From positions 62,001 to 126,000 of the forward strand of contig PLWZ01000057.1 of assembly GCA_003151235.1 (NCBI GenBank): DNA of 64,000 nt, given 5' to 3'. This document shows, in pieces, positions 52,135-61,975 of the stretch (the first letter of the stretch is position 1; each line of letters starts with the position of its first letter). The notes below the pieces were generated by a model that saw nothing but the letters and a program-made list of their open reading frames with translations, was not told where the DNA came from and ran no database searches. Made by a program: the position numbers and the translations under genes. This DNA comes from Acidimicrobiaceae bacterium (GTDB lineage: Bacteria > Actinomycetota > Acidimicrobiia > Acidimicrobiales > RAAP-2).

Positions 52135-52605
52135 GTGGCCAAGGACGAGATCGGCGTCGAAGACCCCCGGCGAGAGGATGTTCGTGAGCTCCTGAGCCAC
52201 CATCTGGCCCATGCACGGTCGAACAGCCTTCCCGAGGAAGTCCAGGTTGACCCCACTGTGACGCTTTTCGGGTTCCGCCGGGACGGCAAGCTTCTCGCCG
52301 TTGGGGCTCTGAGGCAGCTGGCTGACGGACACGCCGAGCTGAAGTCCATGCACACGGCCGAAGCGGTACGCGGGACCGGGATCGGGAGGACAATGGTCGA
52401 CCATCTGGTGGGTGTCGCTCGCGGGCGCGGCCTTCGACAGGTGAGCATTGAGACGGGCACGCAAGGGGCGTTCGTCCCCGCTCGATCGCTCTACGAGAGG
52501 GCCGGGTTCAGCCCATGTGGGCCGTTCGGGGACTACCGACCGAGCCCCAACAGCGCGTTCATGACATTGGCCATCGAGCCGGACTCATTGTCGGGGTCTG
52601 CATGA
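52135..52605 (+). CDS. GNAT family acetyltransferase (YafP/ElaA-like)
   Basis: A 156-residue GNAT protein. AELKSMHTAEAVRGTGIGRTM holds the acetyl-CoA loop (RGTGIG), and SLYERAGFSPCGPFGDYRPS is the typical end of the fold in putative acetyltransferases. It starts at GTG, chosen by frame and the short distance from the divergent TetR promoter. Its stop overlaps the next GNAT gene by four bases. The two different GNAT proteins are thus probably made together, an arrangement whose purpose is unclear. Confidence 0.85.
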   Translation: MAKDEIGVEDPRREDVRELLSHHLAHARSNSLPEEVQVDPTVTLFGFRRDGKLLAVGALRQLADGHAELKSMHTAEAVRGTGIGRTMVDHLVGVARGRGLRQVSIETGTQGAFVPARSLYERAGFSPCGPFGDYRPSPNSAFMTLAIEPDSLSGSA

Positions 52606-53075
52606 CGGACCCCGAGTGGCGGATCGAGTCTCGTGCATACGGCGATCCCATCGTCGAGGGGATGCTGGCCGACTATCTGTCCGAGTTGCTGGTCCACATG
52701 CCCGATTTCGACTCCGACCGGGCGGTGCCGCCCGGGCCGTCCGACTTCGAGTGGCCGAACGGGAAGTTCCTGGTGATCTTTGCCGGTGGGGAGCCGATCG
52801 CGTGCGGGGCGATCCGTCGTCTCTCCGAGGCCGTCGGCGAGCTCCGGAGAATGTGGGTGAACCCGGCTTGGCGAGGTCGGGGCGTGGCCCGGTTCCTCCT
52901 TTCGTCGCTCGAGGCCGCGGCCAGGGAGATGGAGGTCTTGGAACTCCGACTCGATACGAACCGTGCGCTCACCCCGGCCATCGCCCTGTATGGCTCGGAC
53001 GGCTTTGTCGAGGTTCCCCGCTACAACGACAACGAGTTCGCGAACATCTGGATGTCCAAGCGTCTCGACGCCTGA
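52602..53075 (+). CDS. GNAT family acetyltransferase
   Basis: A 157-residue GNAT protein with the acetyl-CoA loop MWVNPAWRGRGVARFLLSSL near residue 85 and an end FVEVPRYNDNEFANIWMSK typical of the small-molecule acetyltransferase group. Its ATG overlaps the upstream GNAT stop. The protein differs clearly from its neighbour, so this is not a recent duplication. The substrate is not known. Confidence 0.85.
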   Translation: MTDPEWRIESRAYGDPIVEGMLADYLSELLVHMPDFDSDRAVPPGPSDFEWPNGKFLVIFAGGEPIACGAIRRLSEAVGELRRMWVNPAWRGRGVARFLLSSLEAAAREMEVLELRLDTNRALTPAIALYGSDGFVEVPRYNDNEFANIWMSKRLDA

Positions 53076-53161
53076 TCCGGGACACATCGGTGCTCGGTCG
53101 GGCCGTCCCCCGGACCCTGAATCTGGGATCATGCAGCAACGGCAACGGTGGAGGACGTCGA

Positions 53162-53935
53162 ATGAGGGCAGGAACGCTGCTTGCGGGAACGCCCCGACCC
53201 GCCGCGCTTGGGCGCCGCGCCACCGGTCTGGCCCTGGCCATCGTGGCCGTCGGGGGACTCGGCCTCACCGGCTGCAGCGTCGTGGCAAAGGTCAAGGCCG
53301 TCGAGCACGCCGTGGAGGGAAACAAGAACACGATCGACGCGTTCAACACCAAGTTGGGGGCCAACCAACCCCCGGAGTTCGAGGCGACATACGTCACGAC
53401 CGGGAGCTCCCCGGCCACGATCGTCTACGCGGTCGATTCGCCGACCGGGCTGGCGTTCACCGACACGCCGTCGGGCACCGGGGCCACCAGCCTGGACATC
53501 ATCGTGAACTCTTCGGGCGAATACTCGTGCATGCCCTCGCTGACCGGTTCGGGCTCGGGGCCATCGTGTCAGCGGGTGAAGCCGGCCGAAAAGGCCACCG
53601 AGAACGAGATCTTCAGCTTCTACACGCCCACCCACTGGGTCACGTTCCTACGGGACTTCTCGATCGCGGCCGGATTCGCCGGTGACAAGGTCACATCCTC
53701 GAGCATGACCGTGAACGGTTTCGCCATGTCGTGCGTCGACTTCGTCGCCTCCGGGGTCCCCGGGACCAGCACGATCTGCTCGACGTCGGCGGGCATTCTC
53801 GGGTACGTGAAGGTCGCCTCCGATGCCACCAGCTTCGAGATCACCAGCTACTCGACGTCGCCGCCGGCCTCGTTGTTCAAGCTGCCGGCCGGCGCCACGG
53901 TGACGACCGTGTCTACCCCACCCACGACGTCGTAA
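53162..53935 (+). CDS. Putative lipoprotein
   Basis: A 257-residue protein with a long lipoprotein signal: an N-terminal Arg-rich region, the core LALAIVAVGGLGL and lipobox LTGC with Cys at residue 38. The mature part is rich in Ser, Thr and Gly and has three further Cys pairs, possibly disulfides. The family was not identified. It is probably a lipid-anchored surface protein. The ATG at 53162 follows the GNAT gene by 86 bases. The stop is 16 bases from that of the convergent YHYH gene. Confidence 0.75.
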   Translation: MRAGTLLAGTPRPAALGRRATGLALAIVAVGGLGLTGCSVVAKVKAVEHAVEGNKNTIDAFNTKLGANQPPEFEATYVTTGSSPATIVYAVDSPTGLAFTDTPSGTGATSLDIIVNSSGEYSCMPSLTGSGSGPSCQRVKPAEKATENEIFSFYTPTHWVTFLRDFSIAAGFAGDKVTSSSMTVNGFAMSCVDFVASGVPGTSTICSTSAGILGYVKVASDATSFEITSYSTSPPASLFKLPAGATVTTVSTPPTTS

Positions 53936-53951
53936 TAGAGAGCAGGGCCCG

Positions 53952-54974
53952 TCAGGGCATCGACGCCGCGGAGCTCGGCGTGCCGTGGTAGCAGCCAACG
54001 GTGTACGGGTACTCGAGCGTCGCGTCGTAGTGGTACATGTCGACCATCTTGTTGTCGAACAGGACCTTGCTCGTCCGCCCGTGGCACGCGTCGAGGTCGG
54101 CGTCGGTCGGAAGGTTGCCCGCCGAATTGCGCTCGACGTAGATGCCGTAGCCGTCCAACGCGTAACCGACGAGCGTTGCCGAGCTCGGAGTCGTCGGGGC
54201 GATGCAGGGTGCGACCGAGTGGTAGTGGTACATGCCCGCCATCATCGGATGGCCGTCACAGTGGTCGAGCACCTCGTGGGCCCCGGCGTCGCGCCCCAAG
54301 GCATCGAGCGCGTTGAGCAGGATCACGCCGTCGTCCATCACCCCGATAGCGCCGAGCGCGGTACACGAGGGCGTGGCCGCCGCCTTCGGGTGGAGCGGGA
54401 TCTTGTAGGTCAGGTTCTGGGACTCGATCGTGTTCGGATTCTGGTCGTACTGGTAGGCCGGATCGGACGGCGAGATCGGGAAGCTCCCGGTCGTCTGACC
54501 CTCGGGCAGGTCGTCGGTCTTGATGACCCGGAACTGGCCGAGCGTGCGCACCGAGTGGGTCGCCTGCTTCCAGCTCACCGTGCCCTCGACGGCCAACTTC
54601 GTGTCCGAGTCCCAGGTCCCGGCAGCGGCGCTGAGCCACGCCCCGGACGATGCCGCCCCCCGGCCACCCGAGAAGTTCGTCTGGCAGGAGTCAAGATGGC
54701 CGACCTTGGGTGCGGTGCCGTACTCGTTGTCACCGAGCGGTATGGCCGCCGGGTTGGTCGAATCGGTCCACGTGTTGTCGGTCACCTTGACGGTCCGGTT
54801 CGGGTTCGACGTCAGCGAGGCCGAAGTGTGCTTCGACGTCGCCCAGACGGTGCCGGGCGTCGCGAGGAGACACGGGGACACGACTGCGACCACAACCACG
54901 AGCAGGAGACCGATCCACCGCGTCGGCCGCCGCGTCACCGGCGCGAAGGTATTCGGGTGGATCGGCAGGCTCAC
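53952..54974 (-). CDS. Secreted YHYH-domain protein
   Basis: A 340-residue exported protein with an N-terminal signal/anchor at residues 18-42 (WIGLLLVVVVAVVSPCLLA). The C-terminal half is a YHYH domain: AGMYHYHSVAPC, then ATLVGYALDGYGIYVERN, DACHGRTSKV and VDMYHYDATLEYPYTVGCYHG. The His- and Cys-rich loops suggest a metal-binding site and disulfides. The role of the family is unknown, and a link to copper or other metals is only suggestive. The GTG start overlaps the stop of the glycerophosphodiesterase gene by four bases. Confidence 0.82.
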   Translation of the reverse strand: MSLPIHPNTFAPVTRRPTRWIGLLLVVVVAVVSPCLLATPGTVWATSKHTSASLTSNPNRTVKVTDNTWTDSTNPAAIPLGDNEYGTAPKVGHLDSCQTNFSGGRGAASSGAWLSAAAGTWDSDTKLAVEGTVSWKQATHSVRTLGQFRVIKTDDLPEGQTTGSFPISPSDPAYQYDQNPNTIESQNLTYKIPLHPKAAATPSCTALGAIGVMDDGVILLNALDALGRDAGAHEVLDHCDGHPMMAGMYHYHSVAPCIAPTTPSSATLVGYALDGYGIYVERNSAGNLPTDADLDACHGRTSKVLFDNKMVDMYHYDATLEYPYTVGCYHGTPSSAASMP

Positions 54975-55675
54975 GATCCGGGCCCCACCCAACCGTCGGC
55001 CAGGAAGCTCCTGAGCTCGGCGATCCGGTTGCTCACGATCGCATCCACTCCCGCCCCAGCCACGACAGCCATGTCGTGGGGGTCGTCCACCGTCCACGTG
55101 GAGACCTTGAATCCCTGCGCGTGCATCTCGGCGACTCGTTCGCTCGAGACCAGGTTGAAGGCCGGGTTCCAGAACTCCGCCCGCAACTCGTCGAGGAGCG
55201 CTGGCGGGGGAGGCTCGGGGGCGATCCAGGTCAGCCCGATGCGAGCCTCGGGGGCGATGGCGCGAAGTCGGTGGAGTGCGCCGACGTGGCCGGTGACAAA
55301 CAGCGACCGCGTCATCGCGTCGGCGAGCCGGACCGCAAGCACCGCACCTTCGACTACCTCTTCGCCGGTGAAATCGATCATCAGTGGGACCTCGATGGTG
55401 TCGAGAACGTCACCGAGCGCGGGAATGCGTAGCGTCCCCGTACCCACCTCCCGGATTTCGGCGAGGTCGAGGTCGGCGACGGCCCGATCGATGTCCCACA
55501 GCCGCGCCAGGGAAGGGTCGTGCACGACAACGATCTCCCTATCCCGGGTCCGGCGAAGATCGAGCTCCACCATGTCTGCCCCACTTCCGACGGCGGCCTG
55601 GAACGCGGCGAGTGTGTTCTCGCGTTCTGAGATCGGGTCGCCTCGGTGGGCGATGGCGAGGGGCTTGGCAGTCAT
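54971..55675 (-). CDS. Glycerophosphodiester phosphodiesterase
   Basis: A 234-residue GDPD-family TIM barrel. The catalytic segments are AIAHRGDPISERENTLAAF at residues 7-25, with the His/Arg and Glu-Asn pairs, and MVELDLRRTRDREIVVVHDP, with metal ligands and the second catalytic His. It cleaves glycerophosphodiesters to glycerol 3-phosphate and an alcohol. No signal peptide is seen, so it is cytoplasmic. The stop overlaps the start of the YHYH gene, so the two are coupled. Confidence 0.93.
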   Translation of the reverse strand: MTAKPLAIAHRGDPISERENTLAAFQAAVGSGADMVELDLRRTRDREIVVVHDPSLARLWDIDRAVADLDLAEIREVGTGTLRIPALGDVLDTIEVPLMIDFTGEEVVEGAVLAVRLADAMTRSLFVTGHVGALHRLRAIAPEARIGLTWIAPEPPPPALLDELRAEFWNPAFNLVSSERVAEMHAQGFKVSTWTVDDPHDMAVVAGAGVDAIVSNRIAELRSFLADGWVGPGS

Positions 55676-55822
55676 GGGAGTTGCGCGTGCGAGGTATCGC
55701 TTGTGGGTCGGAGGGGCGACAAGGGAGGGTATCGCTCGCCGCGAGGCACGGGAACGGATCTAGCTACACGCCCGAGCAACTGCCGCCTGGGTTCCGCTGG
55801 GCCGCCCATCTACGATCGATCC

Positions 55823-56392
55823 GTGCAGCGACGATCCCGGTCATCGTGCCAGCTGGGCCGTCGACGGGCGGGATGGGTGTCGGCGGTGGTGGGATTGACC
55901 CTCGTCCTTGCCGCCTGCGCGCCGTCGGTGCAAGCCAATGCGATACGCCGGGTGCCGTTGCCCGCCGGGCCACATCCCTCCGAGATCGCAAAAATGGTCT
56001 GCCAGGACGACGCGCAGCGGGAGTTGGCCGACGTCCTCGGGGTCAAGGGGGTCGTCGGAGCCAGGACTTGGGTGGGCCACCGATACACCTGTCCCTATCG
56101 GTACTCGAACGGGAAGTTCGTGCTGTCGGTCCAGGAGTTATCGAGTTGGAAGCAGACCTACGCCTACTACCACTCGCTCGGCCGCCAACTGGGGGTCACA
56201 CGGTCGCTGGCCAACCTCGGGCAGGGAGCCTTCCAGACCACCGACGGCTCGGTGGTCGTGCGAAAGGACTGGAAGGTGCTTCTCGTCAACGTCGCCGGGC
56301 TGCCGGCTCAGTTCGCGATTCCCCCGACCACGCCGACCAACATCGCCGTCACCGTCGCCGACGTGATCCTCGGCTGCTGGGCGGGCGACTAG
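55823..56392 (+). CDS. Putative lipoprotein
   Basis: A 189-residue protein with an Arg-rich N-terminus, a hydrophobic core and lipobox VLAAC, with Cys near residue 33, so it is probably lipid-anchored. The mature part has a central CPYRYSNGKFVLSVQEL and three more cysteines. Its layout recalls small substrate-free lipoproteins of actinobacteria, but no family is assigned. It starts at GTG. Its TAG stop shares the CTAG with the stop of the convergent copper-protein gene. Confidence 0.72.
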   Translation: MQRRSRSSCQLGRRRAGWVSAVVGLTLVLAACAPSVQANAIRRVPLPAGPHPSEIAKMVCQDDAQRELADVLGVKGVVGARTWVGHRYTCPYRYSNGKFVLSVQELSSWKQTYAYYHSLGRQLGVTRSLANLGQGAFQTTDGSVVVRKDWKVLLVNVAGLPAQFAIPPTTPTNIAVTVADVILGCWAGD

Positions 56393-57540
56393 ACGGGGTA
56401 GCTGGAGTTCGGGAGGGCCGTTGATGTCCACATGAGCCCGAGGCACATCTCGTCGGAGGACCCGTCGCCCCAGGTGATGAAGTGGGGTGGGACCTTGCGC
56501 AAGATCGGCAGCTCCTGCGCGAGGGCCGGGTTGTAGGTGCAACTGACCTGGACGGTGTCGCCCGGCGCCACCGGCACCGGCGTCTTCAGGTTGTAGGCCT
56601 TCTGATTGTGGAAGTTGTAGGCCGGGACGTTGAGGATTGTCTGGGCCTTCGGGGTGCCCGGATTGAGGACGATCTTGAAGCTCACGCCGGTGAGGTGCAT
56701 GTGGGCGCCGACCCGGACGATGTACCCGTTGGAGAAGATCGGCGTGGTGCACGACGTGCTGTCCCCGGCCGGCGGGTCGGCGGAGTTGCGACCGCAGATC
56801 GACTCGAGAACGTTGACGAAGCCGACCGCGCTGGCGCCGAAGCGCTGGCCGAGGTTGGCGAGCGAGGCCGACCGGCTGCACAGCGGCCCGGTCACGCCGG
56901 CCGGGCACGGAATGTCGGGCGGGGCGGGCAGCAGCTGCAGCCGGAGGGGGAGCAGCGGGGTAGAGGACGGCACCGTGTGCAGTGCCAGCGCGTTCTTCAC
57001 CGGCTTGTCGCCCACGAGCAGGTTGTAGTGCACCTGCATGACCACGAGGCTGCCGGCAGGGAGGTAGACCCCGGTTCCCTTGGGCAGGTTGTCCGCACCG
57101 TGCCCGGGCGCCCACGCACTCAGCCACGGGGTGTTGGAGATCTGGGCGAGGCCGGTGTTGGGGATCGGCGTCTCGCCGAAGCAGGACCATCCCTGGCCCC
57201 CGACGTTGGCCGCCTCGGCCGCGGCGGCCAGGTCCGGCGGGACCAGGAAGAGGATGGCGTGGTGGTCCTCGGGGCTGCCGGGGAAGAACTGGCTCGAGAC
57301 GATGTACGTGTTCGTCGTCACGTGCGGGTTCATCAGCGTGCAGTGGTAGTCGTCGGTCGCTCCGGCCGGGGCGTGGGGCTTGTATGCCGTGGCCTGCTGC
57401 AGCATCAGGGTCGTCACGATGGGTGAGGCCGTTGCCGCCGTGGAGCCGATCACCGCGGTCAGTGTGGTCGCGGCCACAAAGGCCAACAGGACGACCAGCC
57501 GCGATAAACGAGGGACTCGCACGGCCAATAGGGTAGCCAC
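56389..57540 (-). CDS. Secreted PHM/DBM-like copper type II monooxygenase homologue
   Basis: A 383-residue protein with a signal peptide (residues 1-40, core LVVLLAFVAATTLTAVIG). The body resembles the copper type II ascorbate-dependent monooxygenase fold: an adjacent His pair in SPEDHHAILFLV, MQVHYNLL, VGAHMHLTGVSF with a His-Met-His, and SSDEMCLGLMW with the Met ligand. Family enzymes hydroxylate C-H bonds with two copper ions. The position opposite a copper ATPase and membrane genes supports copper use. The substrate is unknown. The start is GTG at 57540 or the one 18 bases later. Confidence 0.8.
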   Translation of the reverse strand: MATLLAVRVPRLSRLVVLLAFVAATTLTAVIGSTAATASPIVTTLMLQQATAYKPHAPAGATDDYHCTLMNPHVTTNTYIVSSQFFPGSPEDHHAILFLVPPDLAAAAEAANVGGQGWSCFGETPIPNTGLAQISNTPWLSAWAPGHGADNLPKGTGVYLPAGSLVVMQVHYNLLVGDKPVKNALALHTVPSSTPLLPLRLQLLPAPPDIPCPAGVTGPLCSRSASLANLGQRFGASAVGFVNVLESICGRNSADPPAGDSTSCTTPIFSNGYIVRVGAHMHLTGVSFKIVLNPGTPKAQTILNVPAYNFHNQKAYNLKTPVPVAPGDTVQVSCTYNPALAQELPILRKVPPHFITWGDGSSDEMCLGLMWTSTALPNSSYPV

Positions 57541-57652
57541 CCGCCGACCGGTGGTCGCGGCCGGTCCGATGCCCTCGGCCCGGAGACCGAGCCCGCGGAG
57601 CAGCGGAGTCAGGCGACGTGCCTAGGTTGCCGGGACCGAAGGGAGCTCGAGG

Positions 57653-58615
57653 GTGGTGACTGAGGCGCCTGGGGCCGACCCGGTGCAGCACCCGAGCTCG
57701 TCGGTGGAACCCTGGGCTCCGCCGGACCGTTGCCGGGCGCTCCAGCTCGTCCTCGCCGGCCTGTGGTTCCTGGACGCCGTTCTCCAGCTGCAGCCGTTCA
57801 TGTTCACGAAGTCGTTTGGCCTGCTGATGCTGGGCCCGACCGCCGCGGGGAACCCGGGCTTGCTCGCCCACCCGATCACCGACGTCAGCCGTTCGATCGG
57901 GCACCACTCAGTCGGGGCCGACACGGCGTTCGTGGTGGTGCAGTTCGTCATCGCCTTCGGGATCGCCTACCGCCCGACGGTCCGCGTTGCCCTCGCGGGG
58001 TCGATCGTCTGGTCCGTCCTGGTGTGGTGGCTGGGCGAGGGGTTGGGCCGCGTGCTGACCGGCGCGGCGAGCCCTCTGACCGGTTCGCCGGGTGCGGTCG
58101 TCCTCTACGGCGTCCTCGCCGTCTTGTTGTGGTCGGCCGATCGACCCGGACCGGCGCCGTTTCCGGCCGCCCGGGCGGTCGGGGGCAACGCGGCCAAGGC
58201 GATCTGGATCGCGATCTGGGCCGCACTCGCGGCCACGGCGCTCTTCGGGAGCGCGACCCGGCACCCGCGAAGTCTGTTGTCGTCGATGATCGCGGGCGAG
58301 CCGGGATGGCTGGCCTCGCTCGACCGGCATGCCGCCAACCTGGTGGCGGGCCACGGGCCGGGGTTGGCGGTGGCGGCAGCGGCCGTGTTCGGCTGCATCG
58401 CGGCCGGGGTGCTCGCGCCACCGAACGTGTCACGGGCCGTCATCGCCGTGGCGGCCGTGGTCGCCGTCGCCGTCTGGGTCGTCGGCGAGAACCTGGGTCA
58501 GCTGTTTTCCGGGTCCGCCACCGACCCCAACACCGGCCCGATCCTGCTGCTGCTGGCGGCGGCCTACTGGCCGCTTCGCCAAGGCGCGCCGGCGACCGTG
58601 ACGCGGGCGGTCTGA
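57653..58615 (+). CDS. Multi-pass membrane protein of the copper-module region
   Basis: A 320-residue protein with about eight hydrophobic helices between residues 28 and 305, including VLAGLWFLDAVLQLQPFMF and TAFVVVQFVIAFGIAY. His and Met residues near helix ends (SIGHHSVG, DRHAANLVAGHG) could bind metal. The family was not identified with certainty. The start is the first of two tandem GTG codons, after GAAGGGAG. The next gene begins two bases after its stop, so they are cotranscribed. A role in copper or cofactor handling is inferred from neighbours. Confidence 0.7.
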   Translation: MVTEAPGADPVQHPSSSVEPWAPPDRCRALQLVLAGLWFLDAVLQLQPFMFTKSFGLLMLGPTAAGNPGLLAHPITDVSRSIGHHSVGADTAFVVVQFVIAFGIAYRPTVRVALAGSIVWSVLVWWLGEGLGRVLTGAASPLTGSPGAVVLYGVLAVLLWSADRPGPAPFPAARAVGGNAAKAIWIAIWAALAATALFGSATRHPRSLLSSMIAGEPGWLASLDRHAANLVAGHGPGLAVAAAAVFGCIAAGVLAPPNVSRAVIAVAAVVAVAVWVVGENLGQLFSGSATDPNTGPILLLLAAAYWPLRQGAPATVTRAV

Positions 58616-58617
58616 GC

Positions 58618-59280
58618 ATGTCGGACCCGGTCGCCATCCTCGATCTGTTCGCCGCGGTGATGCTCGCCGTGGCGGTGTACTGCGCCGCCCGAGTAATCCT
58701 CGTCCGGCGGATGCACCGAACCCTTCACTACGACGTGAACGCCGCCCACGTCCTGATGGGGACGGCCATGGCGGGCATGCTGGCCCCATCGCTCAAGGTG
58801 CTGCCCAATCCGGCCTGGGAGACCGTTTTCTCCGTCCTGGCGCTGTGGTTCGCCTGGCGGTCGGTGACCTTCATCGCCCGCCGCGGCGTGACCGGGCGTT
58901 CCCCCGATCGTGTGCACGGGGTGTCGCACTACCTGACCCACCTCGTCATGTCGTGCTCGATGCTCTACATGTACCTGGCCGGGGTCCCCGCGAGCGCCGA
59001 ACGCGTGGTCGGCATGACGATGGGGCCGGCTCCGGGAACTTCCGATTTCGTGGCGCTGCCGCTGTTCTTCATCGTCGTGCTGTGCGCGTCGGCGGTCTGG
59101 CACATCGACGCGCTCGGCCGGTTCACCCCGGACCAGGTCGCCTTGGCCAGTGTCGGCGGTGAGGCGTCGGGCGCGGGCGGGGGTGGCGGGGAGGGGCGGT
59201 GGCTCGCCCCACGCCTCGAGATGGGTAGCCACATCGCCATGTGCGCCGCGATGGCGTTCATGCTCGCGTTGCTGCTTTAA
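58618..59280 (+). CDS. DUF5134-like membrane protein
   Basis: A 220-residue protein with five or six helices and an uncommon number of His and Met residues within them: MHRTLHYDVNAAHVLMGTAM, YLTHLVMSCSMLYMYLAG and MGSHIAMCAAMAFMLALLL. This pattern matches the actinobacterial DUF5134 family, often found near copper genes. A Gly-rich loop (SGAGGGGGEG) separates the last helix. It is tightly linked to the preceding membrane protein gene and convergent with copA. Intramembrane copper binding or transfer is a reasonable inference. Confidence 0.75.
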   Translation: MSDPVAILDLFAAVMLAVAVYCAARVILVRRMHRTLHYDVNAAHVLMGTAMAGMLAPSLKVLPNPAWETVFSVLALWFAWRSVTFIARRGVTGRSPDRVHGVSHYLTHLVMSCSMLYMYLAGVPASAERVVGMTMGPAPGTSDFVALPLFFIVVLCASAVWHIDALGRFTPDQVALASVGGEASGAGGGGGEGRWLAPRLEMGSHIAMCAAMAFMLALLL

Positions 59281-59290
59281 CCGCCGTCGG

Positions 59291-61975
59291 TCAGGACAGC
59301 GAGCGCGTGACCACGAAGGAACGCGTTCGTCCGTCCAGGTGCACGGACACATCGAAGTGCCACGTGCCCGGCGTCAGCACGGTGTAGGCGACGTAGTGGT
59401 CGGCGCCGCGGTACGGGACGAGGCGGAGCGGGATCGACGCGCCGCGGACCGGTGATGCCACCGCCCGTGGGTTGCTGGCGCCGGTGGTGTCCCGTCCGGA
59501 CGGTGGCGTGAAGATCAGGTGGAACTGGTTCACCCCGGCGTTCGACGACTGGAGGTACACCTCGGCGCCGACACCGCCGGGGAGCGACACGGTCGAGATG
59601 CTGTAGAGGGGCGGCAGGAGCGGTTGGCCGCGGCTGGGCGAGAAGACCTGGGTGACGGCAGTGCCCCCTGCGAACAGCACCACGGGGACCATCACCGAAG
59701 CCAGGAACCCGCGCGCCCCCCGCATCACGGCCGGTGCCTGGATCCGCTCGATGCCCGTGCGCCCGAGGCGCATCAGGCGCAGGCTGTTGAGCACCACGAT
59801 CAGGCTCGAGAAGCCCATGGCCAGCGCGGCCACCAACGGGTCGAGGAGCCCGGCCGCCGCGAGCGGCAGGGCGGACACGTTGTAGCCCATGGCCCATCCG
59901 AAGTTCTGCACGATGATGGCAGACGTGGAGCCTGCTATCCCGATGGCGGCGGGCACCCCGTGTAGGTCGCTGCCGAGCAATGCCACGTCGCTGTTGGACA
60001 GGGCGACCTCCGAGCCGCTCCCGACGGCACAGCCGACGTCGGCCGCGACCAGGGCCGGGGCATCGTTGATCCCGTCGCCGACCATGATCACGCGGAGGCC
60101 CTCGGCCTGCATCGCCCGGAGCGCGTCGAGCTTCTCGGACGGGCTCAACCCGCTTCGGGCCGAGTCGATATCCACGGCCGCTGCGATGGTGTCGACGGCC
60201 GGCGCCGCGTCGCCGCTCAGGATGACGGTCCCGAGGCCCATCGCGTGAAGTCGGGCGACCGCGGGGGCGGCGTCGGGCCGGAGGGGCGTCGCCACCGCGA
60301 TGATCCCGATCACCCGACCGTCGGCCGCGACCGAGACGACGGTGTCACCACGGCTCCCCGCAGCGTCGATGGCGTTGCGGAGCGACTCGGGCTGGGCGGA
60401 CCCAGCGAGGCGCCCGACCTCGACCCGCCGTCCGTCGACGGTCCCCACCACGCCGATGCCCGGGAGCGCCTCGACGGATGTGGCGCGGCCCGAGGGCGCG
60501 CCGGATTCGCGGATCGCCATCGCGATGGGGTGCTCGCTCTCCGCCTCGACGGCCGCCGCCAGGGCGAGCACCGCGTCGTCGCTCTGGTCGGGCACCGACG
60601 CCACGGCGGTGACGCTCGCGAAGCGCTCGGTCAGCGTGCCGGTCTTGTCGAAGGCCACGGTCGTGGCCCGCGAGAGCCGCTCGAGCGCCTCGCCGCTCCG
60701 GATCAGGATCCCGAGTGAGGACGCTCGGCCGGTGCCGACCATCATGGCGACGGGAGTGGCCAGGCCCATGGCGCACGGGCACGCGACCAGCAGCACCGCG
60801 ACGGCGCTCAGCACCGCGATCCCGAAGTTGCCGTCCCACAACCACCAGGCCAGGAACGTGACCGCGGCCAGGGCCAGGACCGCAGGAACGAAGACGCCGC
60901 TTATCCGGTCGGCCATCTTTTGGAGGGGCGGCTTGTCTCGCTGGGCCTCGTCGACCAGTCGTTGCATCCGGGCGAGGACCGACTCGGCGGCGATCGTCTC
61001 GACCCTGATGACGAGGGCGCCGGATCCGTTCCTCGTGCCACCGGTGACCGGGCTGTCTTGTCCGCGGTCGACCGGGAGCGGCTCGCCGGTCAGCATGGAC
61101 TCGTCGACGGCCGACCAGCCCTCGACCACCCAACCGTCGAGCGGGATCGCCTCACCCGGGCGGACACGCACGAGGGCGCCGACCGGCACGCTTTCGGGGG
61201 ACACAAGCTGGCCCTCTTCGTCCAGCGGGCCCGAGACGACCCGGGCCGTGGGCGGCCGCAGTGCCATCAGGGAGTGCATGGCTCCGGCGGCCTTGCGTCG
61301 GGCGCCCGCTTCGATGGCTCGTCCCGTGAGCAGGATCGACACGATGAGCGGCGCCATCACCCCGTGCAGGCGCGCCGCGAATTCGCCGTTGCCGCCGAGA
61401 TGGACGTGCCGCCCGCCGAGGGCGATCGCCTCCACGGCACTGACTGCGAGCGCGGCCAGGGTCCCGACGGCGATGAGCGTGTCCATGCTCGTCGCGCCGT
61501 GGCGGAGGAGGCGGGCCGCCGTTCGGAGGAATGGCCAGCCGCCCGCCAGCTCGACGAAGACGCCGATGGCCAACGCGGCCCAGCCCGATGTGGCGTCCTG
61601 GGGGGCCAGGAGCGCGATGAGGAGCCCGGCAATGGCGACCGGCCACGAGATCGCCGTCCGCAGCACCCAGTGATCCGGGTCGACGCGGTGGGCGGACGCG
61701 GGGCCGCTTCCGGCCTCGGACGCCGAGTAGCCGACCGCGGTGACGGCGTCGCACAGGTCGGCCGTTCCGGTGGCTGCAGCGTCGTAGGTGACGAACGCCC
61801 GGTTGGTCGCGAGGTTGACCGAGGCGCTGAGAACGGCCGGCCGCTCGGCGAGCGCCCGCTCGATCCGGGTCGCGCACGCGCTGCAGTGCATCCCTTCGAG
61901 CGTGAGCTCCGACGTGGTGACCCGGCGGACGTCCCCGTCGGGCTGAGCCGCCCGGTCCGAGGGGACGGTCAGCAC
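59291..61975 (-). CDS. copA: CopA-type copper P1B-ATPase with extra C-terminal domain
   Basis: An 894-residue copper-exporting ATPase. It has an N-terminal HMA domain with [11 protein letters not shown] (Cys31/Cys34), membrane helices, the TGEP actuator motif, the CPC metal site in [15 protein letters not shown], phosphorylated DKTGTLTE, the HP motif [19 protein letters not shown] and the Cu(I) helix pairs GYNVSALPL and [15 protein letters not shown]. Beyond the usual end a further helix ([19 protein letters not shown]) leads to a ~120-residue domain with YtkA/CopC-like strands near its end. This should lie outside the cytoplasm. The GTG at 61975 overlaps the chaperone stop by one base. Confidence 0.93.
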   Translation of the reverse strand: MLTVPSDRAAQPDGDVRRVTTSELTLEGMHCSACATRIERALAERPAVLSASVNLATNRAFVTYDAAATGTADLCDAVTAVGYSASEAGSGPASAHRVDPDHWVLRTAISWPVAIAGLLIALLAPQDATSGWAALAIGVFVELAGGWPFLRTAARLLRHGATSMDTLIAVGTLAALAVSAVEAIALGGRHVHLGGNGEFAARLHGVMAPLIVSILLTGRAIEAGARRKAAGAMHSLMALRPPTARVVSGPLDEEGQLVSPESVPVGALVRVRPGEAIPLDGWVVEGWSAVDESMLTGEPLPVDRGQDSPVTGGTRNGSGALVIRVETIAAESVLARMQRLVDEAQRDKPPLQKMADRISGVFVPAVLALAAVTFLAWWLWDGNFGIAVLSAVAVLLVACPCAMGLATPVAMMVGTGRASSLGILIRSGEALERLSRATTVAFDKTGTLTERFASVTAVASVPDQSDDAVLALAAAVEAESEHPIAMAIRESGAPSGRATSVEALPGIGVVGTVDGRRVEVGRLAGSAQPESLRNAIDAAGSRGDTVVSVAADGRVIGIIAVATPLRPDAAPAVARLHAMGLGTVILSGDAAPAVDTIAAAVDIDSARSGLSPSEKLDALRAMQAEGLRVIMVGDGINDAPALVAADVGCAVGSGSEVALSNSDVALLGSDLHGVPAAIGIAGSTSAIIVQNFGWAMGYNVSALPLAAAGLLDPLVAALAMGFSSLIVVLNSLRLMRLGRTGIERIQAPAVMRGARGFLASVMVPVVLFAGGTAVTQVFSPSRGQPLLPPLYSISTVSLPGGVGAEVYLQSSNAGVNQFHLIFTPPSGRDTTGASNPRAVASPVRGASIPLRLVPYRGADHYVAYTVLTPGTWHFDVSVHLDGRTRSFVVTRSLS

